Of a DNA stretch of 37,878 bases, positions 8,257 through 18,900 are shown piece by piece. The DNA lies in NCBI RefSeq assembly GCF_008580665.1, contig NZ_BKDJ01000022.1, positions 1 through 37,878 on the forward strand. The letters are read 5' to 3'. The notes under the pieces were generated by a model. It saw nothing but the letters and a program-made list of their open reading frames with translations, did not search any database and was not told the DNA's origin. A program made the translations under genes and the position numbers. The first letter of the stretch is position 1, and each line of letters begins with the position of its first letter. Source of the DNA: Zafaria cholistanensis. Its GTDB lineage: Bacteria; Actinomycetota; Actinomycetes; Actinomycetales; Micrococcaceae.

Positions 8257-8323
8257 CGGCCCGCAAGATCCGGCCCTCCTGCCCGGCAGTTGCCGGACAG
8301 GAGGGCCGGATCTTGCGGGGCCG
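8257..8323 (+). terminator. very long hairpin after hpf
   Basis: Inverted repeat with arms of about 32 bp (left 8257-8288, right 8291-8323), one extra C, one C/T mismatch and a 2-nt gap at the centre. The core arm is CGCAAGATCCGGCCCTCCTG. It lies 160 nt after hpf and about 110 nt before secA, both rightward, so it fits a factor-assisted or hairpin-only terminator. No T-run follows. The rest of the 339-nt gap (8097-8435) has no gene that I can see; its only other candidate element is the secA -10. Confidence 0.65.
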
Positions 8324-8387
8324 GGACCGTCACACCCGGCGGCGACGCGCAGCGGAACCAACGCCGGGTACCGATCGTGAGTCACAG

Positions 8388-8393
8388 TAGACT
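8388..8393 (+). promoter_or_regulatory. candidate -10 of secA
   Basis: TAGACT, 42 nt before the GTG start of secA and downstream of the hairpin that should end hpf transcription. No convincing -35. Confidence 0.4.
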
Positions 8394-8435
8394 GACGTAG
8401 CCAGAATTCCTGCGCCTGAGATTTGGAGCTCCCAC

Positions 8436-11147
<2,712 letters not shown>

Positions 11148-11195
11148 CCGGACTGGTGGCCAGGAGGCCCGCCCGGGCGAAGCAGGGCGGCGTCC

Positions 11196-11834
11196 CTAGC
11201 CGATCTCCAGTGCGCACACCCTCCACTGTCCGCGCCGCCGCTCAATCCGCAGAGCGGCGGCGCGGACGCGTTCGGGCTCGGCCACCACGACGGCTGCCTC
11301 GTAGCTTCCTTCCGCCACGCGGCACACGCGGGTCCGCCGGACAACCGGTCCACGGGCGCCGGCTGAGCGCGCCGGCCTGGCTGCCCGGGTCAGTTCAACA
11401 CGCAGGCGCAGCTTCTCGAAGTTCTCCAGGTCGAGCCAACGGGCCAACTGGTGGACCGGCCGCGCGCCGGACAGCGCCTCGAACACGGCCTGGGCCACCA
11501 TGCGCACCACGGAGGCGACCTGGTGACGCTCCGCGCGGTCGGCGGCGGCCTGAGTGGCATCGGGCGCGGGCGGTACGGGAGGCTGAAGCGGGCCCGGCGG
11601 GCTGCCCCAGGGAGGGGCCGGCGGAGGTTGCAGGCGGCGCAGGGGCGCGGCATCGGCAAACCTGCGTACCGCTGCCCGCGGAGGCTGGGTTCCCAGGGAC
11701 CGCGCGGCAAGGCTTCCGGACCCGGCGGCTTCCGGCGCAGGCTGGTCCGGGACGGAAGGGGCCGGAACGGCGCGCTCCGAGGCGGGCTCGGGGCGGGAAG
11801 CGTCGGAGTGTGAAGCGTCGGGCGAAGTGCTCAT
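11196..11834 (-). CDS. Rv3235-family protein
   Basis: 212 aa from the ATG at 11834, which has an AGAGGAA site 7 nt upstream; an in-frame ATG at 11852 is less well placed. The first ~100 residues are Pro/Ala-rich and look disordered. The conserved domain follows: QVASVVRMVAQAVFEALSG, ARPVHQLARWLDLENFEKL, then VCRVAEGSYEAAVVVAEPERV and the closing RRGQWRVCALEIG. This matches the Rv3235 family of unknown function that lies beside secA1 in many actinobacteria. No signal peptide or membrane helix. It lies downstream of and in line with the LysM membrane-protein gene. Convergent with secA; no strong terminator was seen in the 48-nt gap. Confidence 0.8.
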   Translation of the reverse strand: MSTSPDASHSDASRPEPASERAVPAPSVPDQPAPEAAGSGSLAARSLGTQPPRAAVRRFADAAPLRRLQPPPAPPWGSPPGPLQPPVPPAPDATQAAADRAERHQVASVVRMVAQAVFEALSGARPVHQLARWLDLENFEKLRLRVELTRAARPARSAGARGPVVRRTRVCRVAEGSYEAAVVVAEPERVRAAALRIERRRGQWRVCALEIG

Positions 11835-11870
11835 GGCGGGTTCCTCTCTCAACGGACTTCGGGGTGTGCC

Positions 11871-11923
11871 TTTTGGCAGCGTGCATGTTTTTGGCAGCGT
11901 GTATGTGGAGCCGGCGTGTATTT
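11871..11923. repeat. 18-bp tandem repeat upstream of the Rv3235-like gene
   Basis: TTTTGGCAGCGTGCATGT (11871-11888) and TTTTGGCAGCGTGTATGT (11889-11906) differ by one base. A degenerate third unit, GGAGCCGGCGTGTATTT, follows to 11923. It lies in the 165-nt gap between the LysM gene and the Rv3235-like gene and is AT-richer than its surroundings. Confidence 0.75.
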
Positions 11924-11999
11924 GGAGCGGGGGCGGTCGGGAGCCCGCGCGGTATGTGAGAGGGCAGGCGTGGCCCTGACACGCCGGGCGCGGGAGGTC

Positions 12000-12923
12000 C
12001 TACCGGTAGGGATTCTCCTGCTCCGGGACGCCGGCTGGCCGGAGCAGAACGGTTCCGGCCAGCAGCAGGTCCGGGTTCTCGCCCACGACGGCCCGGTTGG
12101 TGAGGTACCAGCGGGGCCATTCGCGGGCGATCTGGGTGGCGGTGGCGTGCGGACCCAGGCTCCGCGCGGCAACGGACCAGAGGGAGTCCCCGGCCCGAAC
12201 CACCACTTCCAGCGGGCTCCCCTCCACCTCCCGGGCGGCACCGTCCCGCACGCCGCCCAGCACCGGGTCCAGTGGCGTGGCCGGCCGTTCGGGTGTCCAC
12301 CCGGGGTCCGGGACCCCCTCTGCCGGCCCCCCGGATTCCGGGCCGGACCGGGCCTGCGGAACGGCTGCCTGGGGCAGGGGAGCCGGAGCGCCGGCGGGGG
12401 CCGAAGCACCGGGAGGGGACCAAGCACCGGCAGGGGCCGGAAGTTCGGCGTGGGCGGGAAGGGCAGCGTGGGCGGGAAGGGCGGCGTGGGCCGGAGGCCC
12501 GAGGACCAGGTGCGTCCCCAGCACGGCGGCGGCCAGCCGGCGGATGGACCGGGGGCTCAGGCGGCCCACACGGTGGGCCGCGCCCGGGCGCCCGCCGCGT
12601 TGCAGGAGCACCGAGGCCACGGCCGCGGCCCAAGCCAGCAGCCACCACGCAGCCAGCGCCAGGGCCCCCAGCGCAACGGCCCCTGCCGCCAACCGGTCCA
12701 CTTCCGCGGGGCTGCCCGAAAAGGGGCTCCCCGGAAACGGGCCGTCCGGCAACAGGCCCTGAGGAAGCGCGACCGGCAGGCCTCCAAAGGGGAAATCCCC
12801 GAGCGGGAAGCCCACCGCCCAGGCAAGCACGGCCGGGACCGCGACGCCTGCGATGCCGGCCATGAGGGCCCGTGGCCGTCCCGCCCCGCGGAGTCCGGAA
12901 GACGGGTTTCCGCTGGATCCCAT
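12000..12923 (-). CDS. membrane protein with C-terminal LysM domain
   Basis: 307 aa. ATG at 12923 with AAAGGAG 7 nt upstream. A first hydrophobic segment (residues 20-45, LMAGIAGVAVPAVLAWAVGF) and a second (about 77-110, AAGAVALGALALAAWWLLAWA) are followed by an Ala/Pro-rich stretch. That stretch contains three copies of an 18-bp repeat (12442-12495) encoding ALPAHA-like hexapeptides. The C-terminal LysM domain (about 230-300) runs VVVRAGDSLWSVAARSLGPH to LLLAGTVLLRP. LysM domains bind peptidoglycan glycan chains, so the protein is probably anchored in the membrane with its end in the wall. No catalytic domain is visible, so a structural or sensing role is inferred. Co-directional with the Rv3235-like gene. 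Confidence 0.8.
   Translation of the reverse strand: MGSSGNPSSGLRGAGRPRALMAGIAGVAVPAVLAWAVGFPLGDFPFGGLPVALPQGLLPDGPFPGSPFSGSPAEVDRLAAGAVALGALALAAWWLLAWAAAVASVLLQRGGRPGAAHRVGRLSPRSIRRLAAAVLGTHLVLGPPAHAALPAHAALPAHAELPAPAGAWSPPGASAPAGAPAPLPQAAVPQARSGPESGGPAEGVPDPGWTPERPATPLDPVLGGVRDGAAREVEGSPLEVVVRAGDSLWSVAARSLGPHATATQIAREWPRWYLTNRAVVGENPDLLLAGTVLLRPAGVPEQENPYR
12442..12495. repeat. 18-bp x3 tandem repeat inside the LysM membrane-protein gene
   Basis: Three in-frame copies of an 18-bp unit ending GCGTGGGCGGGA (third copy with one change) encode the ALPAHA hexapeptide series in the Ala/Pro linker. Length changes here would lengthen or shorten the linker without breaking the frame. Confidence 0.8.
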
Positions 12924-12944
12924 CGCAGGGCTCCTTTCCTTTTA

Positions 12945-12974
12945 TTTGATGCTGTTTGATGTCTTTTGATGTTT
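12945..12974 (-). promoter_or_regulatory. 10-bp-period direct repeats upstream of the LysM gene
   Basis: TTTGATG occurs at 12945, 12955 and 12965, exactly 10 bp apart (CATCAAA on the coding strand of the leftward gene). It lies about 20-50 nt before the LysM gene start, just upstream of its ribosome-binding site. Same-face direct repeats like this suggest a protein that binds head to tail, for example a MerR/BldC-like regulator. No such gene is in this window. Confidence 0.5.
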
Positions 12975-13038
12975 CTTGGCTGCCCATGCTTGCAGCTGGT
13001 GTGGGAGCTGTCCATAGGTATGCGCTCCCATCGGCGCT

Positions 13039-13064
13039 TCACGGCGCGGCTTGCCGCGCCGTGA
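13039..13064. promoter_or_regulatory. 26-bp palindrome between divergent genes
   Basis: TCACGGCGCGGC / GCCGCGCCGTGA with a 2-nt centre (TT), perfect over 12 bp each arm. It lies between the leftward LysM gene and the rightward gene at 13104, so it cannot end either transcript. Its centre is about 52 bp before the predicted start of the rightward gene, a usual activator position. An operator is the best guess. Confidence 0.55.
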
Positions 13065-13090
13065 CCGGCGCTTTTGGGTCCCCGGGGACG

Positions 13091-13096
13091 TACCCT
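13091..13096 (+). promoter_or_regulatory. leaderless -10 (TACCCT) of the gene at 13104
   Basis: TACCCT fits TANNNT and ends 7 nt before the ATG at 13104. There is no Shine-Dalgarno before this ATG. A leaderless transcript is likely. Confidence 0.5.
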
Positions 13097-13103
13097 AGGG
13101 CTC

Positions 13104-13667
13104 ATGAGATGGGAGTCGCTCTTCGAGGACCTTGAAACGCAGCTCAATGGCGAACTGCTGCGCGACCGGGCCACCGAGATCCAAGAGATGGTCCGCATTG
13201 AACGTTCCCAGGTGGGGCTGGCCGACCGCCTCCGCGCCCAGTACGGCAACGTCCTGGCCCTCGACCTGGCCGGTGGCCTCCGGCTGCGCGGAACCCTCCG
13301 CCACGTGGGGGCGGGCTGGCTGTCGATGGCGGAAGGCCCGGCGGAATGCGTGGTCCCGTTCGCGGCCCTGCGCGGCATCGAGGGCATGGACGGCAAGGCG
13401 CTGCCGGCGGACGTGGCGGCCCTGGGGCCGGCCCGCCGGCGCCTGGGCCTGGGGGCGGCATTGCGGGCCCTGGTGCGGGACCGGACACGCGTGGCCCTGC
13501 ACGGCACGGACGGCAGGCTGTTGGGCGCCGGCACGCTGGACCATGCCGGGGCCGACTACCTCCAGCTCGCGGTCCACCCGCGCGACGAGTACCGCCGGCC
13601 CGGGGCGGTCCACGCCGTGGTGGCCGTCCCCTTCGCCGCCCTCGCGGCCGTGCGGCGCGATACCTGA
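13104..13667 (+). CDS. hypothetical protein, start of the SAF/CpaE-like gene row
   Basis: 187 aa from ATG 13104 (MRWESLFEDLETQL). The open frame reaches back to 13074, but the -10 placement favours 13104. I do not recognise a named family. It looks like a soluble protein: an N-terminal helix (LNGELLRDRATEIQEMVRIER), then Gly/Val-rich strand-like stretches that repeat a pattern. One (residues 47-85, RLRGTLRHVGAGWLSMAEG then VVPFAALRGI) resembles another near the end (LLGAGTLDHAGADYLQLAV then VVAVPFAALAAV). This suggests two copies of a small beta domain, perhaps SH3- or PRC-barrel-like; that is inference. The stop codon lies inside the first unit of an 18-bp tandem repeat. Followed by the SAF gene after 276 nt. 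Confidence 0.75.
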   Translation: MRWESLFEDLETQLNGELLRDRATEIQEMVRIERSQVGLADRLRAQYGNVLALDLAGGLRLRGTLRHVGAGWLSMAEGPAECVVPFAALRGIEGMDGKALPADVAALGPARRRLGLGAALRALVRDRTRVALHGTDGRLLGAGTLDHAGADYLQLAVHPRDEYRRPGAVHAVVAVPFAALAAVRRDT

Positions 13668-13759
13668 CCGGGGCGCGATTCCTGGCGGGGGCGCGATTCC
13701 TGGCTGGGGCCCGACTCCGGGTTGCGACCCGACTCCTGGTTACGACCCGACTTTGGGCT
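13652..13759. repeat. 18-bp minisatellite across the stop codon of the hypothetical gene
   Basis: Six 18-bp units starting at 13652, 13670, 13688, 13706, 13724 and 13742. Consensus is close to GGGGCGCGATTCCTGGCG, drifting to GCGACCCGACTCCTGGTT. The first unit holds the TGA stop (13665-13667), made by a G-to-A difference from the other units. The remaining gap to 13943 has no other recognisable gene or hairpin. Confidence 0.8.
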
Positions 13760-13943
13760 CCGGTGGGGGATCCGGCCCTGGCGCGCCTCCAGCCTGGGCG
13801 CCGAAGATGCCGGGAGAGCAGGGACGAGGATTCCGTCCAGCGAAAAACGAAGTTGCGCCCGGACTGTTGAATCCGCGCTGCCCGGGTGGAAGCATCGGAA
13901 CACCGCAGGGGGTGCGGCAGGCGAACAGTGCAGGGGGATGCCC

Positions 13944-14591
13944 ATGGCCGGTCAGGTTGGCGCGGAGGCGCGGCGATTGCGCAAACCCGGCTGGAAGGAT
14001 CCGCGGCTGCTGGTGGGCATCCTGCTGGTTGCCGGATCCGTGGCGGGAACCGTGGGGCTCGTCTCCGCCCGGGACCGGACCGTGCCCATGTATGTGGCCA
14101 GGGAGGACATCTCCTTCGGTGAACCGGTGGAGGCCTCCCGGCTGGACGTCGTGGACGTGCGCCTTGACGGGACCCAGGAACACTACCTTCCGGCGGAAAG
14201 GGAACCGGCCGCGGGGACACGGGCCAGCACCCTGATCCGGGCCGGAGAACTGGTCCCGCTGCGCGGGCTGGGCCTGGACGACGGCACCACCCGCAAACCG
14301 GTCTCGGTCCGGCTCGAACAGGCCCTCCCGGCCGCCGTCGTGCCCGGAAGCAGGGTGGACGTGTGGGCCGCGGCCCGCGACCGCAGCGCCAACGCCTACG
14401 GCCGGCCCGAGATCCTGCTGCCCTCGGCGGAGGTTGCCGCGGTGTCCGCCCTCGAGTCCGGGTTCGGCGGCGCGTCGGGGACCGTCATCGAACTCCTGGT
14501 CGACGACGGCCGCATGGCTGACCTCCTGGCGGCCCTGGCCAACGAGGCCAGCGTCACGGTCGTCCACAATCCGGCGGGCGGAGGGTCGTGA
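13944..14591 (+). CDS. SAF-domain membrane protein (CpaB/FlgA-like)
   Basis: 215 aa. Two ATGs, 13938 and 13944; the second has an AGGGGG site 6 nt upstream and is chosen. A short basic cytosolic tail is followed by one membrane helix (residues 22-42, LLVGILLVAGSVAGTVGLVSA), then an outside domain. The SAF fold spans about residues 48-105: VPMYVAREDISFGEPVEASR, then TRASTLIRAGELVPLRGL. A C-terminal part has KPVSVRLEQALPAAVVPGSRVDVW, as in CpaB/RcpC proteins. CpaB-like proteins help assemble Tad pili, but no pilin, secretin or CpaF gene is seen here, so that role cannot be claimed. Stop overlaps the start of the CpaE-like gene by 4 nt (GTGA), so the two work or are made together. Confidence 0.8.
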   Translation: MAGQVGAEARRLRKPGWKDPRLLVGILLVAGSVAGTVGLVSARDRTVPMYVAREDISFGEPVEASRLDVVDVRLDGTQEHYLPAEREPAAGTRASTLIRAGELVPLRGLGLDDGTTRKPVSVRLEQALPAAVVPGSRVDVWAAARDRSANAYGRPEILLPSAEVAAVSALESGFGGASGTVIELLVDDGRMADLLAALANEASVTVVHNPAGGGS

Positions 14592-15898
14592 GCGTCGCCG
14601 TGGTGGTCTGGGGCGACAACGGGGCCCTGGTCGAAGGCCTGGAGCGGCTGCGCGGCGCCGTGACCGTGGTGCGCCGCTGCGCTGAACTCAACGAGGTCGT
14701 GGCGCTCGCCCAGACCGGCCTGGCGGAGGCAGCGCTCCTGGCCGGCGACCCGCGGCTGGTCGACGCCCCGGTCCTGGACGCCCTCGCCGGGTGCGGGATC
14801 CACGCCGTGGTCCTGACCAATGATCCCGGCGAGGCCGAGCGGCTCGCCGGCCTGGGCGCCACCGTCGATTCGCCCGGGACCACCGCGCAGGCGCTGTCGG
14901 ACCTTCTCGAAATGCTGGCGGCCGGTGTCCCCGGGGCCCCGGCGCGCCGGCCCGGGCCGGGTGGACCGGAACGGCAGGGGACGCGGGGGCCGATGGGCCA
15001 GGAGCGCTCCAGCCCCGGGCCCCGGGTGGATTCTGAAGCGGCCCCCGCGGGCCGGACCGTTGCGGTATGGGGACCGACGGGGGCGCCCGGCCGCACGACC
15101 GTGGCCGTGAACTTCGCCGCCGAGGCGGCCCTGGCGGGGCAGCGGGTGGTGCTGGTGGACGCGGACACCTACGGGGCCTCCATCGCGGCACACTTGGGCC
15201 TGCTTGACGAGTCGGCGGGGCTGGCCCACCTGTGCCGGCTGGCCGACCAGTCCGTCCTGGACACTGCCGGATTCGAGCGGGCCTGTTCGGCGGTGGCTGT
15301 TGCGGGAACCCGGCTGCGCGTGGCCACCGGGATCCACCGGCCCGGGCGCTGGCCCGAATTGCGCCCGGCCGCCCTGTCCCGGGTCCTGGGGTTCCTCCGC
15401 CGGCAGGCGGACGTGGTGGTCGTCGATGTCGCCTTCTGCCTCGAGACCGACGAGGACCTGTCCTTCGACACGTCCGCCCCGCAGCGCAACGGCGCTGCCC
15501 TGGCCGTGCTGGAGGCTGCTGACGAGGTGTTTGCGGTCGGTGCCGCCGACAGCGTGGGGGTTCCCCGGCTGGTCAAGGGCGTCGAGGAACTCCGTGCGGC
15601 CGTGCCCGGGTGCGAGCCCGCCGTCGTGTTCAACCGGGTGCGGGCTTCCGCCGTGGGCCCCTCCCCGGAGCGCCAACTGCGGCTGGCCTGGGAGCGCTTC
15701 GGCCCCGAGGTGCGCATCGCGGGGTTCCTGCCCTACGACGCGGCGGCTGCCGACCTGGCCCTGCAGGCCGGATCCGTGCTGGCCGAGGCCGCCCCCAACA
15801 GCGCCCTCCGCTCGGCCATGGCCACCCTGGCCGGGGCCGGGCCGCGCCGCCGGCCGCCGCTGCTGGCCCGCCGGCGCGCTGATTTGCGGTTGCAGTGA
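14588..15898 (+). CDS. CpaE-like MinD/ParA-family ATPase with altered P-loop
   Basis: 436 aa with a GTG start overlapping the SAF stop. The first ~115 residues resemble a receiver-like domain without a clear phospho-Asp (VVVWGDNGALVEGLERLRG, then GIHAVVLTND). A Pro/Gly-rich linker (about 118-155) follows, then a P-loop ATPase domain. The P-loop reads WGPTGAPGRTTVAVNFAAEA; in the deviant Walker A form (KGGxGKT) the Lys before TT is replaced by Arg169, and the leading signature Lys is absent. Switch and Walker B stretches are RVVLVDADTYGASIAAHLGL and VVVVDVAFCLETDED. This layout is that of CpaE/TadZ proteins, which place Tad pili at the pole. ATP binding may be changed or lost. Confidence 0.8.
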   Translation: MSVAVVVWGDNGALVEGLERLRGAVTVVRRCAELNEVVALAQTGLAEAALLAGDPRLVDAPVLDALAGCGIHAVVLTNDPGEAERLAGLGATVDSPGTTAQALSDLLEMLAAGVPGAPARRPGPGGPERQGTRGPMGQERSSPGPRVDSEAAPAGRTVAVWGPTGAPGRTTVAVNFAAEAALAGQRVVLVDADTYGASIAAHLGLLDESAGLAHLCRLADQSVLDTAGFERACSAVAVAGTRLRVATGIHRPGRWPELRPAALSRVLGFLRRQADVVVVDVAFCLETDEDLSFDTSAPQRNGAALAVLEAADEVFAVGAADSVGVPRLVKGVEELRAAVPGCEPAVVFNRVRASAVGPSPERQLRLAWERFGPEVRIAGFLPYDAAAADLALQAGSVLAEAAPNSALRSAMATLAGAGPRRRPPLLARRRADLRLQ

Positions 15899-15974
15899 CA
15901 AGGGAGGATAGGCTGGGAGGACCTCGAGGCCGCAATGGCGCGGCCCCGTATCGCTACCTGGAGGCGCTAAACGC

Positions 15975-18900
15975 ATGTCCACCGGTTCCCGCACCCCGGA
16001 CCAGTTCATTGCAGACATCCTCTCTCCTGACTTCGTGGAGACCTATTACGGGCATCTGGCGCCGGAGGACGCCGCCGCATACCCGCCAGGGGAGTTGGAG
16101 GCGCGGGTCGAGGCGCACCTGCACGCCGGCCTGATCCGGGATCCGGGGGAAGCGGTGGTCCGGGTGGAGCCCAGCGGGGCCAACGCGGTGGTGTACGTGG
16201 TCACCGACGACATGCCCTTCCTCGTCGATTCGGTCACCGCCGAGATCGTGCGCCAGAAGCACGGCATCAACCTGGTGGTCCACCCGATCCTGGTGGCCAA
16301 CCGCAGCCGCGAGACCCACGAGCTGACCGCATTGCGGGCGGTGCCCACGCACGCGCCCGTCGCCAGCGGCGACACCGCCGCGCTGGGGGACCTCTCGCAG
16401 TATTTCGGCGACGGCTCCCAAAGCCGGCTGGAATCCTGGATCGCGATCGAGATTGGCGGCTCTCCCGACGAGGAGCGGATCGCGCTGCTGGTCGCCGGGA
16501 TCGAAAGGATCCTCGCGGACGTCAAGGTCTGCGTCGAGGACTGGGAGGCCATGCGGAACAAGGCCCACGAGATCGCCGACAACCTCGGCTGGGTCCGCGG
16601 CGCCGACTCCATCCCGGACCTGCATACCGCCAGCGACCTGTTGCGCTGGCTCGACGACGGCAACTTCACCTTCCTTGGCTATCGGGAGTACGACCTGGTC
16701 ACCGAGAAGGGGCAGGACGTGCTGCGCGCCCGGCAGGAAAGCAGCCTGGGGCTGATGCGCCGTTCCGTCGGCGGAGGGGTCCAGCACCTCACCGAATCCG
16801 GCCGGGCGAAGGCGCGCGAACGCCGGGCCCTCATCATTACCAAGGCCAATTCCCGCTCAACGGTCCACCGCCCCGTCTACCTCGACTACGTGGGCATCAA
16901 GAGCTTCGACGCGCAGGGCAACGTCAACGGCGAACGCCGGTTCATCGGCCTGTTCGCCTCCGGCGCCTACACCCGTTCGGTGCGCAGCGTCCCGGTGGTG
17001 CGGGACAAGGTGGATGCCGTGCTGAAGGCCTCCGGGTTCGCCCCCGACTCCCACTCGGGCAAGGACCTGCTGACCATCCTGGAAACCTACCCCCGTGACG
17101 AGCTGTTCCAGACCGAGGTCCAGGACCTGCATGAGATCGTCACCGGCATGCTGGCCCTCCAGGAGCGCCGCCGCACCACCGTGTTCGTCCGCCCGGACGT
17201 GTACGGGCGCTTCATGTCCGCCTTCGTGTTCCTGCCCCGCGACCGCTACACCACCAGCGTGCGCCTGCGCATCGAGGAGGAGCTGCGCAAGGTCTACGAC
17301 GCCGAGTCGATGGACTTCGAGGTGCGGATGAGCGAATCCTCGCTGGTCCGGCTGTTCTACCGCATCAGGCTGCGCCGCCGGGGGGACTTTCCCGCCGTCG
17401 ACCGCGCCGACCTTGAGCGCCGCCTGGAGCGCGCCGTCCGCTCCTGGGCCGAAGGCATCGACCAGGTGGTGCGCGGGCGCTATCCGGCGGACCAGGCGCC
17501 CGCCGTGTCCCGGCGCTGGGCCGAGGCCTTCCCGCCCGCCTACCGCGTCCACTTCGAGGTCGAGGACGCGCTTGAGGACATCGCCCGCTTCGGCGCCTAC
17601 GACGACCCCGCACACCGCGGACCCGTCCTGCGCGTCTACCTGCCCAAGGACGGCGACGCGGAAGAAGACGCCCGGCTCAAGCTCTACCTCACCGAACCGG
17701 TCTCCCTGAGCCATATCCTGCCGGTGCTGCACAACCTGGGCCTGCGCGTGCTGGACGAGAAACCCTTCGAGGTTTCCCGCGGCGACGGGCGCACCTTCTT
17801 CCTCTACGACCTGGGCCTGTTCTACCCGGAGGGCGTGGACCCGCTGCGCACCGAGGCGCTGCTCTCCGAGGCCTGGGCGGCCGTCGCGCTGGACCGCGCC
17901 GAATCGGACCCGTTCGACCGGCTGGTCCTCAAAGAGGGCATGCACTGGCGCCAGGTCGCCGTGCTGCGCGCCTACACCAAGTACCTGCGCCAGTTGGGCG
18001 TGCCCAATTCCTACGGGTTCGTCGCCGACACCGTGCTGGCCAACCCCGCCGTGGCGCGGGCGCTGGTCACCCTGTTCGAATCCCTGTTCGACCCGGCCCT
18101 GGACGAGGCCGCCCGGGCGCAGGCCCTCAAGGCAGCCCGGACCGACCTGGCCGCCGGGCTCGAACAGGTCCCCACGCTGGACGCAGACCGCCTGCTGCGC
18201 CGCCTCGCCGAAGTGATCGAGGCGACCCTGCGCACCAACCACTACCAGGGGGCGGACCACCTCGCGTTCAAGCTGGACCCCTCCCGGATCGACAGCGCCC
18301 CCTTCCCGCGCCCCAAGTACGAGATCTGGGTGTACTCCCCGCGGGTGGAAGGCGTGCACCTGCGCTTCGGCGACGTCGCCCGCGGCGGGCTGCGCTGGTC
18401 GGACCGCCGGGAAGATTTCCGCACGGAAGTCCTGGGCCTGGTCAAGGCCCAGGTGGTCAAGAACGCCGTGATCGTCCCCACCGGCGCCAAGGGAGGGTTC
18501 TTCGCCAAGCGCCTGCCCGATCCCGCGGCGGACCGCGCCGCCTGGATGGCGGAGGGGCAGGCCGCCTACCGGATCTTCATCCGGGCACTGCTGGACCTCA
18601 CCGACAACCTGGTGGCCGGCCCCGACGGCGAAACGGTGGTGCCGCCGCGCGACGTCGTGCGCCGCGACGGGGACGACACCTACCTCGTGGTCGCCGCCGA
18701 CAAGGGCACCGCGTCCTTCTCCGACATCGCCAACTCGATCTCCCTCGAAACCGGGCACTGGCTCGGGGACGCCTTCGCCTCCGGAGGCTCCATCGGCTAC
18801 GACCACAAGGCCATGGGCATCACCGCCCGCGGCGCCTGGGAGTCGGTCCGCCGGCACTTCTTCGAACTGGGCCTGGACACCCAGGCACAGGACTTCACCG

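Noticed and set aside
14588-15898. Evidence for a complete Tad pilus operon
   Set aside because: Only CpaB-like and CpaE-like genes are present; the next gene is glutamate dehydrogenase, and no pilin, prepilin peptidase, secretin or CpaF gene is seen.
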